Part shown: one piece after another, positions 29,950-40,291 of the stretch | How the letters are laid out: the number at the start of each line of letters is the position of its first letter | How positions within the stretch are numbered: position 1 is the stretch's first letter | Assembly: GCF_002443255.2 (NCBI RefSeq) | Contig: NW_019211454.1 | Span: forward strand, 26,605,344 to 26,669,343 | DNA length: 64,000 nucleotides | Direction of reading: 5' to 3' | DNA from: Varroa destructor | Taxonomy: Eukaryota; Arthropoda; Arachnida; Mesostigmata; Varroidae | The notes under the pieces: model-generated | Databases searched by the model: none | What the model saw: the letters and a program-made list of their open reading frames with translations, nothing else | What the model was told of the DNA's origin: nothing | Translations under genes and position numbers: made by a program

Positions 29950-30945
29950 CACCTATTTTTTTGTCTTTTTTGCCGAAAGCAAAAATCTGCTAAACAAGTG
30001 CGGAATTTTTGTATCGTGTGTGGTGTGAATTGCATGTTTGGGAAGGCGTTTCGAAACTGATTGACGAATATTAATGATGCCATCTTGGAAATGGAAGATG
30101 CATGTCGTCCTGATTGGCTATCCGAGGTCTTTGAAGGTAGCCTGATATCACTTTGTAGGAAAAACGGCCGGCAAACAACTTATGAGTTGAGCGAAAAGAT
30201 AAACTACAATTATACGACTGAAGAGAGGCGTTTTTGACCTATGACATTCACTAAAAAATTAGTAGCCTGAAGGGCCCATGAAGTGAATACACAACACAAA
30301 AAAACACGGGTTCTCATTGCTCCTGTACATATCGCCCGGTATTAAATAGCATGCAGCTACAATGATAGATATTTACAAGGAATTCGCACCAGCGGTAAGA
30401 ATCAGTATCTATACATTAATATTAAGGAGAAATATTAATGGGTAGGTTCGGAAGGTACGTCTACAAACAGAATTATTATTATATTACAGAGTCTTATCTA
30501 ACAAAAACACGACTTGCATTTGGTAAGACCGGAAAAGCGTAATACGACAAAAAAGATTAATAGGAACAAGATGGTCAACAAGGAAATATATAGAGCCCGT
30601 CTGCACTGATTGAATGGAGCTATCCAACAAACAGCCGGATAGACAAGGAAGGCAAAGTTACCTTTGTCCACGACAATGCTAGGCTGTGCGCAACAAAGAC
30701 TGTGAAAGTTACTCCGCAAGAGCTTGAGTAGAGGCTTTTTGTATTCAACATATTTTGTAGGCCTTTCGCCTACAGATTACCACTTTTTCCGATCAGTGGC
30801 AGATTGAATCTGTAATCGTATATTCGATAGTGAAGGAGTGTCAAAATCCAGCTGGACAATTTCTTCAACATCAGATCTGAAAGTCTGAGGGAGTACTTCA
30901 GTTGGTTAAGAAATGAGAGAAGAGCATGGGGAACAGTGACGAATA
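29950..30945 (+). mobile_element. Dead mariner transposon 1 (N- and C-terminal transposase parts)
   Basis: From 29950 to about 30345 a single frame, broken only by three TGA codons (30058, about 30235, 30268), reads like the paired HTH region of a mariner transposase: FCRKQKSAKQVRNFC, MFGKAFRN, EMEDACRPDW (compare LEDAPRSGRP), then RKNGRQTTYELSEKIN and KKLVA.RAHEV (compare KKLGRWVPHEL). After about 230 bp without a match, the C-terminal half appears in shifting frames. NKEIYRARLH is near 30577. VHDNAR at 30666-30683 is the second catalytic Asp motif. SPTDYHFFRS from 30766 is the third Asp motif. LDNFFNIRSES starts at 30852. The family is normally about 345 residues. The middle, with the first catalytic Asp, is lost or unrecognisable. 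It cannot encode an active enzyme. Confidence 0.85.
30414..30440. repeat. 10-bp hairpin inside mariner 1
   Basis: CATTAATATT and AATATTAATG pair exactly around a 7-base loop. The hairpin lies in the part of the mariner remnant where no transposase match is seen. The AT-rich arms could arise by chance. Confidence 0.5.
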
Positions 30946-31268
30946 CATCATGAAATAACTTGTTATTCAGATCCGAGTCAAACGTTTTTTTTTTTTGTTA
31001 TAAAAGAAACGATCTTACTTGTATGATATGATAGCTTGGTTGAAGCTCTTATTTGGTCTATAGCGATAGTGTTGATAGTGATGGTACTAGACCAAAACGC
31101 ACGCATAAAATGTTCGGTTCTTGTACCCTAATAGCCGACTTATAACTGTGCTCGTAATGCCACATTCACGCTACCCACAGGCCAATTGCAAACATTTGCG
31201 TTGTACTTTTGCAAGCACTATGCAGTGAGTGATTCTTGGCCGTGTATTTTCTTTCGTGGAAAATAAGA

Positions 31269-31870
31269 ATGGAGTACCGAAAGGAACACATTATGTTCTA
31301 TGGTAATAACGAAATCAAGTAGTATCAGTAATGCAAACGCCTTTATGAAGAAAGCTACGAGTCAACGCTATGTACATCTGGTACAAACGATTTCGTTAGG
31401 AAAGCGTAAAGAAAACAGTTCGTTCTGAACGGCCGGTCATAAGGACTACGTGGGAGAAGTAAAACATCTGATCTTGAAGGACCGCTGAAACCCTTTCAAG
31501 GAGCTCGCAGAAGAGTGAAACGTCTGACATGAGTCATGTCAAATCATTTTGAAAAGCCATTTCAAAGCCCGGAAGCTCACAGCAAGAATCAGGCTAAAAA
31601 TACCCGACTTTTGAGTAAACTTGTTACCAATTGTATAGGAAAAAAACTTAGCTTACTTTGCAAGGAACCAGATCTGCTTCAACGCGTTACAAGTAATCAA
31701 TGCGTATGATGTGAAGATAAAAACAAAACCAAGCTTTTTTCCATTATTTTTTTCCATTATTGGAAAGTCGTGAATTACAGAGTTATATCGAGCTGTCCTA
31801 CTGCCACTAAAAGATATTGACATGAAACAGTATTTTTTTCAGAATTAGGGTCACCCCTAAGAAATCACCG
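31269..31870 (+). mobile_element. Dead mariner transposon 2, a different family from its neighbour
   Basis: Starting at an ATG at 31269, MEYRKEHIMFYGNNEIK and YEESYESTL resemble the N-terminus of HTH_48-type mariner transposases. A shift then gives MYIWYKRFR at 31370-31396 and TVRSERPVIRTT, matching the family pattern WYKRFREGRESVEDxxRSGRPVTSTT. Further on come SDMSHV (compare ISHGSV) and KEPDLLQRV at 31662-31688. The last is followed by a decayed version of the segment holding the first catalytic Asp (TGDExWVYGYDxETK). Past about 31.87 kb I see no further match, so the catalytic core is missing. The N-terminal sequence type differs from the element at 29.95-30.95 kb, so this is a separate insertion and not a duplication. 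Confidence 0.7.
31525..31541. repeat. 17-base odd palindrome, recurring at 47081
   Basis: TGACATGAGTCATGTCA is an 8-bp stem around one base. TGACATGAGCCATGTCA at 47081-47097 differs at one position and is followed by another TGACATGACTC. The first copy lies inside a dead mariner transposase, where it can be read as SDMSHV. Confidence 0.6.
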
Positions 31871-33215
31871 TACAAATATAGATAAGATCATTTGAACCTA
31901 TCGTTTGTTACAATGATTTAAAGCTTTGAGAGTAGCTAGAAAAATGAATCACTAATTTTTTCCTATTTTTAGATGCTTAGAAGCTCATGTCGAATACTCT
32001 GGACAGAGTCCACTAAGGGAAGCCAACCTCCTGCGATAACTATGGAACATGAGTATATAATAAACATAGGAATTTATTCAAAAAATTATGTAGTAGACTT
32101 AGATAAGCAAATAAATGGTTACTTGAATAAATATGTGTTACCTTAATTAGTAAAATTAAAAAATGTATGTAGATATGCGCTCCACTAGATTTCGTGCTAG
32201 ATTTTTGTGTGTACTACTATTTGTCTTGTGTACAAAACTTTTTTTCTAATTCGTTTGAAATATAATTCTCTTTTGTTACTGCTTTTCGAATTTAGCTGAC
32301 TCTTTAACCGAAACTACAATCTTAACACAATTACCTAATTTCCTAAATGTTATACATTGTCTCTCATACCGTTAAAGCGTCCTGATATAACAGGAGCCTT
32401 AACGCGCCCCACATGGAGTTGTTTAAATGCGGATCACTACGTTTCGACTGAACCAATACTAAAGATGATTATGCTTAATTTTAGGGCAGTAAACAAAAGA
32501 TAAATTAGTTTCAGATTTCTAAGATTGTTGATTGCTTTGCCCTGCTATACGTAAAACAACACTTACACATAGGATATCAGTAATACCCTGAGCATATTGC
32601 CAGTTTTGCAACAGTATAGTATAAACTATTGTACACCTTAAGCATAGGACTTTCGCAAGAAGATAATTCTTAGTGGACACAATCATGGAAGATTTTTTAG
32701 ACACTGATCTGTGTACATTGGAATGTTGTGCTTATTGAAACAAAACTTCAAAAAGTTTTGCCAGATTTTCTTCAGAGCTTCTTCACGCTCTATGAAAAGC
32801 TTCCTCATCAAAATATAATCGTAACCATTGCACATATGGCAAGTTGTCTGCTGAAATATTGAGCTAAATAGAATGCCTAGGTATTGCGACAGGCTTGCTT
32901 GTTTTCATTAAAATCTAATGCAAACTAAACAAATTTCTATCTATTCGAGTCAGTCAAAAATCAAAGAAAAGGAAATATCTTTCGTAATAGAAAAGTTCAT
33001 AAGTTAAAGATTTAACCTAGTAGCCTTTTCAAATGTATACAGCAAGTTTCTGGGCTAAATAAAAAGGCAAAATTGCTTACCGGAAAACTTCTACTCAGAC
33101 GCTACGTCTTTTGCAGATAGAAACTGTATAGCTTGCAGATGCATTTGTAGACCACTCTTTAAACTATTATAAATTTGAAGGCGTTAGTCACGGGGGTCCA
33201 ACACCTGTTGTCCCG

Positions 33216-33562
33216 TTAACTGATCGTATCGCAATTATATGGAATGATTGCGTATTTTAATTTTAATATAGCTTCGTCGCTGCAAACGATCGTCTCTAAA
33301 AACTATACATCCCGTTCATGTTTTTTTTAAATACCATCGACAAAATTGATTTTCTGGTTCTGGATCATTTTTTTTACAGTGTTTTTTATTCCTGGCTGGT
33401 GAAGCTCGTAGACGTTCCTGGTCTTCCAGGACGCTGTGCATGAGCATCCCGATCAGTTCCATCCGTTTCAAATTTATCCTTTATCCGATTAACTGAAAAT
33501 GGCGTAGCTGAATCTCCCTGGAGTTACCTACTATATTGTCTTTGTACTTCGCTGACATTTTC
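33216..33562 (-). mobile_element. Dead DDE transposon with DUF4817-type helix-turn-helix
   Basis: On the minus strand, 33562-33386 reads in one frame, with one internal TAA, as ENVSEVQRQYSR, then ATPFSVNRIKDKFETDGT, then QRPGRPGTSTS. This matches the helix-turn-helix head of a common arthropod transposase family (ENVSEVQRQWRR, TVxRIxDKFExxGTV, RSGRPRTST). After a short unmatched gap, 33296-33216 reads ETIVCSDEAILKLKYAI, corresponding to the first catalytic Asp motif VWSDEATFKLNGTVNRHNC. The spacing between the two parts is roughly 90 bp, far shorter than in an intact copy, so an internal deletion is likely. Nothing recognisable remains of the rest of the catalytic domain. Confidence 0.75.
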
Positions 33563-35517
33563 CTATTTCGAATGACATTTTAATGATTAATCGAATGAAA
33601 GTTAATCATGAGCTACTCATCATTATCAAGTAATGACACTCTGAAAATATCAAGGACTTATGGCTTTACTGAGTTAGCTCTCAGTAACATAACGGAGCTC
33701 ATTCGTCATGGCCCCGGAACAGTGACGCTCTCATTGGCGTCTCTCACAATGCTTCCAAAACCTTTGATTCCTTGCGATATAGTAGGCTGTTAAGAATGCT
33801 TTCTCATTTTGACGTAAGTAATAATTACTGCCGATAGCTCTGATTTCATATAGGTAATAGAATTATATGGACGCAAATAGGAAATGTCCTTTCTGACCGA
33901 GTTACGACGTCAACAGATATTGCTTAACGCTCTATCTTAGGCCTCTTTTGTTTTATTCTACATAATAACGTTATTTTATTTTCCGTCAACGATAACTTCT
34001 TCTATTGCAGAGCAGTTTCGTTTTCAGAAGACACATCTTCTTTTATTTCAGACGAATAAAAACGCAAACGTTATTAAAGGAAATTAGAATTCATTGAAGA
34101 ATTAATTACTGGAATTAATGTCAGCCTACAGAATGTTAGGAAACCATGTCCTTCGCTCCAGGTAACTCTGTACATATATAAAATTAAATTCGTTCCTTCC
34201 AGTCAGCTCAGTCAAATGTTCGCATTGATGGCGGTAATGATGTTTCAGCTAATTTTCTTTTGTTCTTTTTACAGTCGTGTGGTATTACGCTTTAGAAAAA
34301 AATAAACCGGACGAAGCTGGTTACTTAAATTACGTCTACGGCAAAAGTAGCAGTTGCATGTTTGTCCCGTCTTCACAACGCTTGTTTAACTATCTCCGTG
34401 TGCCTATTGTGCTTTTATTTAGCCTCTATTATGTTACTATATTGCAGCCGGCTGTGGGTCTCATCCGATAATTATTGAGAAGTTTCAAGACGTTAAAAAT
34501 TATGCAGTTCGACTTATGCTCAGCCTGCGTTGATCAAGCTCAGCTCCGAAGGATTGCCTTTAGCGTAAAATTTTCAATATCCATAGTCTATATAGGTACA
34601 TAGCAAAAATCGACGTCTTCGGGGATCGCCGAGAAAGCTACTGATTGGCATCATGATTGAGTGGATTTTCAACCTTGCATGTCATCAAAACTTTAGACAT
34701 AATAGCACGCGAGACTTATCCTTTAAGGAAGAATTTTGTTTGCCCAACATGGCTCAAGCAAGGCAGTTGCAAGAGCGTGTAACAACCTTGTATTATCAGC
34801 CAATTCTAACAATCTTCCTGAATTTGAAACAGAAGTTAAAAATGACATATGTTCCAACAAACAAATGTATATGTTTTTAAATAAATTCTACTATGCACAT
34901 ATAATTGAACTTTTCGGCTTAATGCATGGTTAATGGTTGATAAAGAAAAAGAGTTAAATAGAATAACGTAGCCTCGCTTAGGGCTTTAACCTAGTGCTAA
35001 TGTTTCACTATATACTTTTAAAATAGGTATTAAGTTGTATGACGGAGTTGTAAAAGCCTTTTTATCCTGGATCGCTTCAGTTAGACTCAAACAAAAATGC
35101 ATCAAAAAAATTATTTTTGTTATGTTAATTTATTTATTGACGTATACAATTTCGTATACCTTTTACGCTTATCGCGGAATCAGTTATTTATTGCTGATTA
35201 AATAATATACTACTGATTATTAATTCAATTAATTTCGTCATGCATGTATACCTATTGTTATGCCAGAGGCAAATAAATTGAATAAAATAGCAGTCAATGC
35301 TACGTGTAACAAACATATAATTCAGTTGCCTACCTTTATCATAAAAATTTCACAAAAGAAGCTCCCGGGACAGCCAGATCCGCAAATTTTTGCTAAGGTA
35401 GCGGCGCCAGTAATTTCAGTCATTTGAAAAAGAACAGTTTACCTATAAATGTCACTTGTTTTGTTAAGTAATGTTTTGCATTAGAGTATCTATGGAACTA
35501 TTCATTCCTCTAAACTC
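33563..35517. other. Intergenic, nothing recognised
   Basis: It lies between the DUF4817-type remnant and the 3' end of the FKBP/TPR gene and is strongly AT-rich after 34.9 kb. It has several AATAAA strings on the minus strand that could serve as alternative 3' ends for that gene. Confidence 0.6.
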
Positions 35518-35523
35518 TTTATT
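35518..35523 (-). terminator. AATAAA polyadenylation signal of the FKBP/TPR gene
   Basis: Reading the minus strand, AATAAA begins only about a dozen bases after the TAG stop at 35536. It would give a very short 3' untranslated region. Further AATAAA copies occur in the AT-rich DNA around 35.1 kb and could be used instead. Confidence 0.45.
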
Positions 35524-35535
35524 AAGTCACCATTC

Positions 35536-36705
35536 CTATAATACCGTTAGCTCCAACGAAGTGGGAGATGATTTCGAGATTACAATAAACTGATTGTTCT
35601 TTCTCAATTTCGTCTCAATGAAGTCTAGGAGCGTCGGTGGAAAACCTCCCTTAATCTCAATTTCACTTATACCTCTAAACTCATCTGAATTTAGCAGTTT
35701 ATCCAAATCTTTTATCAGTTTTTTTTGAACGGCAGGTTCCTCGCGCTTTTCTGTGATGACCTTAGCTAACTGTTCATAATCGTCAACATCTTCCTCGTCA
35801 TCTCCTTCCGACTCACCCTCAATGAGAGCTACATGCGCACGAATCTTATCATATGTGTGTTTGTACTGTTTATTTCCCACATCATAGCACCATAACCTTT
35901 GTGCGAAATATCTTGCGCTCTTATTATATCCCAGCGCGAAGTACGCACGAGCTAGTACATGAGTAGCATCAACATTCATGGGGTTGATTTCAAGTACGCG
36001 CCTACCGAAGGTAATGGCTTGTGGGTATTTACCAACCTTCAGGGCACATACGGATGCGAGCACAGATGCAGCAAAGATTACTTTTTTACGTTCCTGATCC
36101 TGTTTGTCCATGCTGATTTTCATACGGTCTAGCATACTGATAACCTTGCATAAGGAATGCAAAGCGCTTTTTTCCTTCCCGTCCGTGAAATCTTTTTCTG
36201 CCTGAACTAACATTTCATTTATTTGTGGCATTGCTGAAAATCGGAGTTTGCCACAACGATCGACGCAAAACTGGAGTTCATTAACTTCCCACCTTATAAG
36301 ATGAACCTCATAAAATAGCGCAGCATTAGGCGGGATTGCTTTGGATGGGTCATCGCTAAAAACCAAAGTGCTACTCCCATAAGCCAGAAGAGGGTCGATC
36401 CAGATCTTTGCTTTTTCACCAGAACACATCGTCAATACAGCTTTTTGTAATCCTATAGGTAGGATATTTGACACTAATTTAACCAAAGGCTCGGTGACGC
36501 TATGTCGGTAAAGTAGCTGACCAGCGCTGATACTTTGATGGAAGCCATGTGAATCATGAGTAAGATACATCGAAAGAGCCAATCGTACTTCAGCTTCTTT
36601 TGGGACTACTTGTCCTGCTCCAGGATCTATGACACATTTTTGGACATACCCGCGAAAGATGTCTTTCCACACCGGTTGCACGTTGCTTTCCATCGTGCGT
36701 TCCAT
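35536..36705 (-). CDS. FKBP-like domain plus TPR co-chaperone, FKBP6/Shutdown-like
   Basis: The open frame runs without interruption from 36744 (a TTG) to a TAG at 35538-35536. I take the ATG at 36705 as the start (389 residues); the next in-frame ATG is at 36693. Numbering from 36744, residues about 51-152 form a degenerate FKBP fold: GEKAKIWIDPLLAYG at 109-123 and IPPNA at 137-141 match the family. The loop expected to hold the active-site Trp reads ILPIGLQKAV, with Leu99 at or near that position, and the FDSS-type loop is lost, so isomerase activity is unlikely. Residues about 184-300 are helical repeats like a three-unit TPR domain (ASVCALKVGKYPQAI, HVLARAYFALGYNKSA), the usual Hsp90-docking module. 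A very acidic stretch lies at 311-324. Inactive FKBP plus TPR is the layout of vertebrate FKBP6 and fly Shutdown, piRNA-pathway co-chaperones; FKBP4/5 or AIP relatives are alternatives. The sequence before the ATG ends in a good splice acceptor, so a 5' non-coding exon may exist upstream. Confidence 0.85.
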   Translation of the reverse strand: MERTMESNVQPVWKDIFRGYVQKCVIDPGAGQVVPKEAEVRLALSMYLTHDSHGFHQSISAGQLLYRHSVTEPLVKLVSNILPIGLQKAVLTMCSGEKAKIWIDPLLAYGSSTLVFSDDPSKAIPPNAALFYEVHLIRWEVNELQFCVDRCGKLRFSAMPQINEMLVQAEKDFTDGKEKSALHSLCKVISMLDRMKISMDKQDQERKKVIFAASVLASVCALKVGKYPQAITFGRRVLEINPMNVDATHVLARAYFALGYNKSARYFAQRLWCYDVGNKQYKHTYDKIRAHVALIEGESEGDDEEDVDDYEQLAKVITEKREEPAVQKKLIKDLDKLLNSDEFRGISEIEIKGGFPPTLLDFIETKLRKNNQFIVISKSSPTSLELTVL

Positions 36706-36725
36706 CCCTGCATGGGTGAAACACA
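36706..36725 (-). promoter_or_regulatory. Probable splice acceptor just before the FKBP/TPR start codon
   Basis: On the minus strand the bases before the ATG at 36705 read TGTGTTTCACCCATGCAG, then GG and the ATG. This is a plausible pyrimidine-containing acceptor ending in CAG. It suggests that the open frame upstream of 36705 is intron and that a 5' untranslated exon lies further upstream. An in-frame TAA at 36777-36775 closes the frame. RNA reads would be needed to confirm it. Confidence 0.4.
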
Positions 36726-36744
36726 CAGCACAACGATTCAGCAA

Positions 36745-39342
36745 TTGATTATTTTTGCCTAAGTAGCTAACATTTTATCTACCCATCTGGACGTACAATG
36801 TTTTCATATTTAACAAATGTTTCGGATCTACGAATGAACTATGTAAAAGACCTGTTGTCAATGCTAGTTTGCTAGTTGAGGAACGTTTTTTTTGTAAGTG
36901 CTCTTTTTTTTAAGTTTTTTGTAAGTAATTATCCCATACAAATATAAACTTACATAGATTCTGAATAACCTCTAGCGTAACTTGCCTGCCATATAGGAAC
37001 ATTAACTCGTTTAGTTACTTTTGGTGAACAACGAATTTGTTTATTTTACTCAGAGACAATCAAGAATAACCCCGAAAACGAAGTTAGTCTAAAGTACGTA
37101 CTAGTTGTCCGTGTTCTCACGTTTACAAATGCTATAAATAAGGCTCAGAAAGTAGGCAACGTTGATGTGAATATCAGAATATGCACGAGATACTCAGTTT
37201 CCTACCCTAAGCACACAAACAATAAGAAGTATGTTTAAACGATCGGACAGCTAACAGGTCAATAGCTGAGTATTCAATGTAGTTGAGTTCGGATCACCAC
37301 AACATCAGCTGCCACGAAACAGACGACAATGAAGAGAGAAAGAGAGCTTACGCATGGCAACATTGATCTCTGCCTATGATAGCTCGGCGACTATCCAGGA
37401 GAGCTGAAGTCGAATGAACACAATATCATTCGCACCGGGGAACACGACAACGAAGAGGGAGAGAACGTTAACCAATGGCAACAGTGATCTCTGCCTACTA
37501 CAGCTCGCAGGCAGCCGGCCAACCCCCAGTTATACAGATCACTCACGCGGCCGTAAAGAAAACAGCTAAAGATTACCAAGATATTGTCTATTAATTAGTG
37601 ATAAATAGATATGATGTGAGCGACAATTCAGTTTCATCCTACGCTTCAAGACGTACCAATATTAGAGTAAATCATTTTTAGATACATTGTCATTTAAGTA
37701 AACACAAAAAATCAAACAAAACTATATGTGTCAATTCACTGATAGCGTCTTCCGGTATTGCTAGTTGAACAATCACTTTTAGCTGGCTTAAAAGTAATAC
37801 ATGCGCGAAGTAACACGTTGGGTACATTTCGCGCGTATGCTAACCGTAGCTTGCTTATATCGAAGGTTGAGTCCATTAAAAGCATACGTATGTTGTCGAG
37901 ATTTTACGCATTAGGCCAATTAACCTAAATTATGATTATAATATTGAAAAATGGGTAAATGGCCTGCTGTTTGAAGCGCGCACAGATAGTGACATTTCAC
38001 TAGTTAACTTTTCTGTAATTTAGTATCGAATCTAAAGGTTATAGCGACTCGCCTCGCCGCAACAATATGGCTCAAAAGCGCGATGCGTTCGTTATTTTGC
38101 TAGAGATCACTTTGGGGCAAACAAGTAGCAATATCGTTGGTAAAAGCTGAGATTTGTATTATTATGTTTGTGCATTTGATTTTAATGTGATTCAAAAAAA
38201 AACTAACAAAAATTTTTACTTCGTTTAATAACATGTAACGAATAAATTAGCAAAGATATTCAAAACTTAGGCTATACATCATGAAAGTCTGCTTTATTAT
38301 AATGCGCTCATCATAAGTTTTCAAAACTAGATTTTCATTCTATGATATGAGCTTCCTTCAACGAGATGTCAGCAACAACTACACATAAGCTGAACATTTT
38401 CACCACCAGAGCTGTCGTGTATATAAAAAATATATTAAATACATACATATATATGTATATGGTACTTATGATTAGTACCGTAACCTAACAAAGTAATGAT
38501 ATATCTTAGCAGAGAAAGATGTGTGAAAACATCTGCAGTGATTGCTAGTGATTTGCTTTAGTCAATGTGTTGAATACTAAAACAACAGATTTTTTAAACA
38601 GTGTTGGCTTATATGCTATTATTAAAAACACCCTAGATGGACTAAATTAACGTTTTTACACGGCAACTAATATTTAATATACTTAAATATGCAGAAAAAA
38701 ATTATCTGTGCAGATAGTGAGGATACAACAAGTGAGCCTAGGATGAAATGTGTCCTGATATAGCAAAATAATAAAGCACATTGCAGCCTTCAGTCACGTG
38801 TTCTTACAAAAGAGAGAAACGAATCTGCAAAAAAAACAAAATAATCCTGTATATGACTTATATAAACGAGAAAAAAGCTGATCAATATTCTGCGCTTAAA
38901 GACATCGAAGAACAGAGTTTGTATAGCTCTATTCTTTTGAAAAACCTATTGGCAGCATTTTTTGCGAGCGTTCTTTGCCCAACAAGTGCCTAAATAATAC
39001 TCTGTATCCTTTTCATGGGATCTTCAATATGTACACCTCGTTTGGTCGACTTAGAAGACCAGATCAGCATCGCTTAGTCATAATAATAATTATTATTCCA
39101 ACAGATAGTGTAAATAAAACGTACGTTGCAATTTACATGGTCACATAGGGTCCTACTTTACATTGATTAATCACTTAATAGCAATTAGCATTAAAGTAAT
39201 GCCCAGCCCCGCTCAGAAAAACAATTGCATCATATTTTTCTTCTTTTTGGTATGGTAGTAAAAGGTGTACCAGTTCATATCCGGTTTTCGTGTCTAGTAC
39301 TTAGGTGGTTAGGCATTCCTCTAGTGTGAAACGAAGTGCACT
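36745..39342. other. Upstream flank of the FKBP/TPR gene
   Basis: It should contain the promoter and perhaps a 5' non-coding exon of the minus-strand FKBP/TPR gene, plus the 121-bp tandem duplication. I cannot place a TATA box or initiator with confidence. If the dead Gypsy element has a 5' LTR, it would lie in the last few hundred bases, but no matching partner was seen. Confidence 0.5.
37272..37509. repeat. Two diverged copies of a 121-bp tandem unit
   Basis: The copies span about 37272-37388 and 37393-37509. Shared landmarks recur at a constant 121-bp offset: CGACAATGAAGAG at 37324 against CGACAACGAAGAG at 37445, and TGATCTCTGCCTA at 37364 and 37485, each followed by an AGCTCG. The units are richer in GC than the flanks. 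No clear third copy is present. Confidence 0.8.
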
Positions 39343-40049
39343 GATGGCTGAGTTGGAGGAGCCAGAGATCTATTCAGAGAAATGTTAATAGCAAACCGCC
39401 TTACATCATGTCACCGAGCAAATAATTTACATTACTTACATGCCAGCCAGGAGTTTGAAATCTGGTCAGACCAATTGGTAGCATAGTTTCGATCAGTGTT
39501 TGGAGATCATGCAGCAATGACGAATGATGCTTTCAGTACATTTTTCACTCTCTTTTACCACCCAGAAAAAGAATTACCATTCAATGAGTAGTATAAGCGT
39601 TTTGAAAATAACAACGAGTTCACTATTTTAGACCTCGAAGCAAAGTTGATGTCTGCCAGACTGCACACGCTAACACGACAGCAAAAGCCCCCAGTCTCAC
39701 TGTGGGAGACTTACATTCTACTATTAGGAACCCGCATTATTTAAGAACACTAGAAGGAATAATAAGGGTCCGCTGTACAGGGATCCGATATAAATCTTGT
39801 CAAGGTATTAAAGCTTAAAGTATTCAAGATCAGATCTTAAGAGAAACTGTTGTACTCACAAAATATTACAAAATCAACATTCAAATAAACAGTCAATCCA
39901 AGTCTCACGGTATAATTTTTCAAACTTTGAACGTCGCCCTCGTGAATGAACTTGTGTTGGAAGCTACAGGGGTCTACAGAAGCGTATGAACCTGATTACA
40001 ACAAGCGTTATGAACGAAGTTGATAGCTGAAAATTCCTGCACACGACGC

Positions 40050-40291
40050 TGAAGGTAGACAACAAGGATACAAAATTACGCAGAGATACAGGATCTGATC
40101 CAATCGTTATAAGTGAACAAGCCCGAAGGGATTGTTGCTCCCCAAAAGTAAACCCCACTGGCTTACCTGCAGCAAACAGAGACATCACCCATGAACTTTG
40201 ATTCATGAACTTCGATTTGAAAGGAGTATTACGAGAAGGTAAGTTTTTCACAGCTAAAGAACTCGCGATTCTTTTGGAGGTAGGCTGTTTA
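40050..40291 (+). pseudogene. Gypsy aspartic protease remnant
   Basis: One frame with a single internal TGA reads LKVDNKDTKLRRDTGSDPIV, then ISEQARRDCCSPKVNPTGLP. DTGSD is the catalytic Asp motif of retropepsins, followed by the expected VIS strand and a CxSPKxxPTGL-like loop typical of Gypsy proteases. Downstream FDLKGVLREGKFFTAKELAI fits the second half of the fold (FxGVxREGKxxVxxL). The preserved order and spacing make this the clearest part of the element. An unrelated 131-codon open frame lies antisense over it (40359-39964) and is not considered real. Confidence 0.8.
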
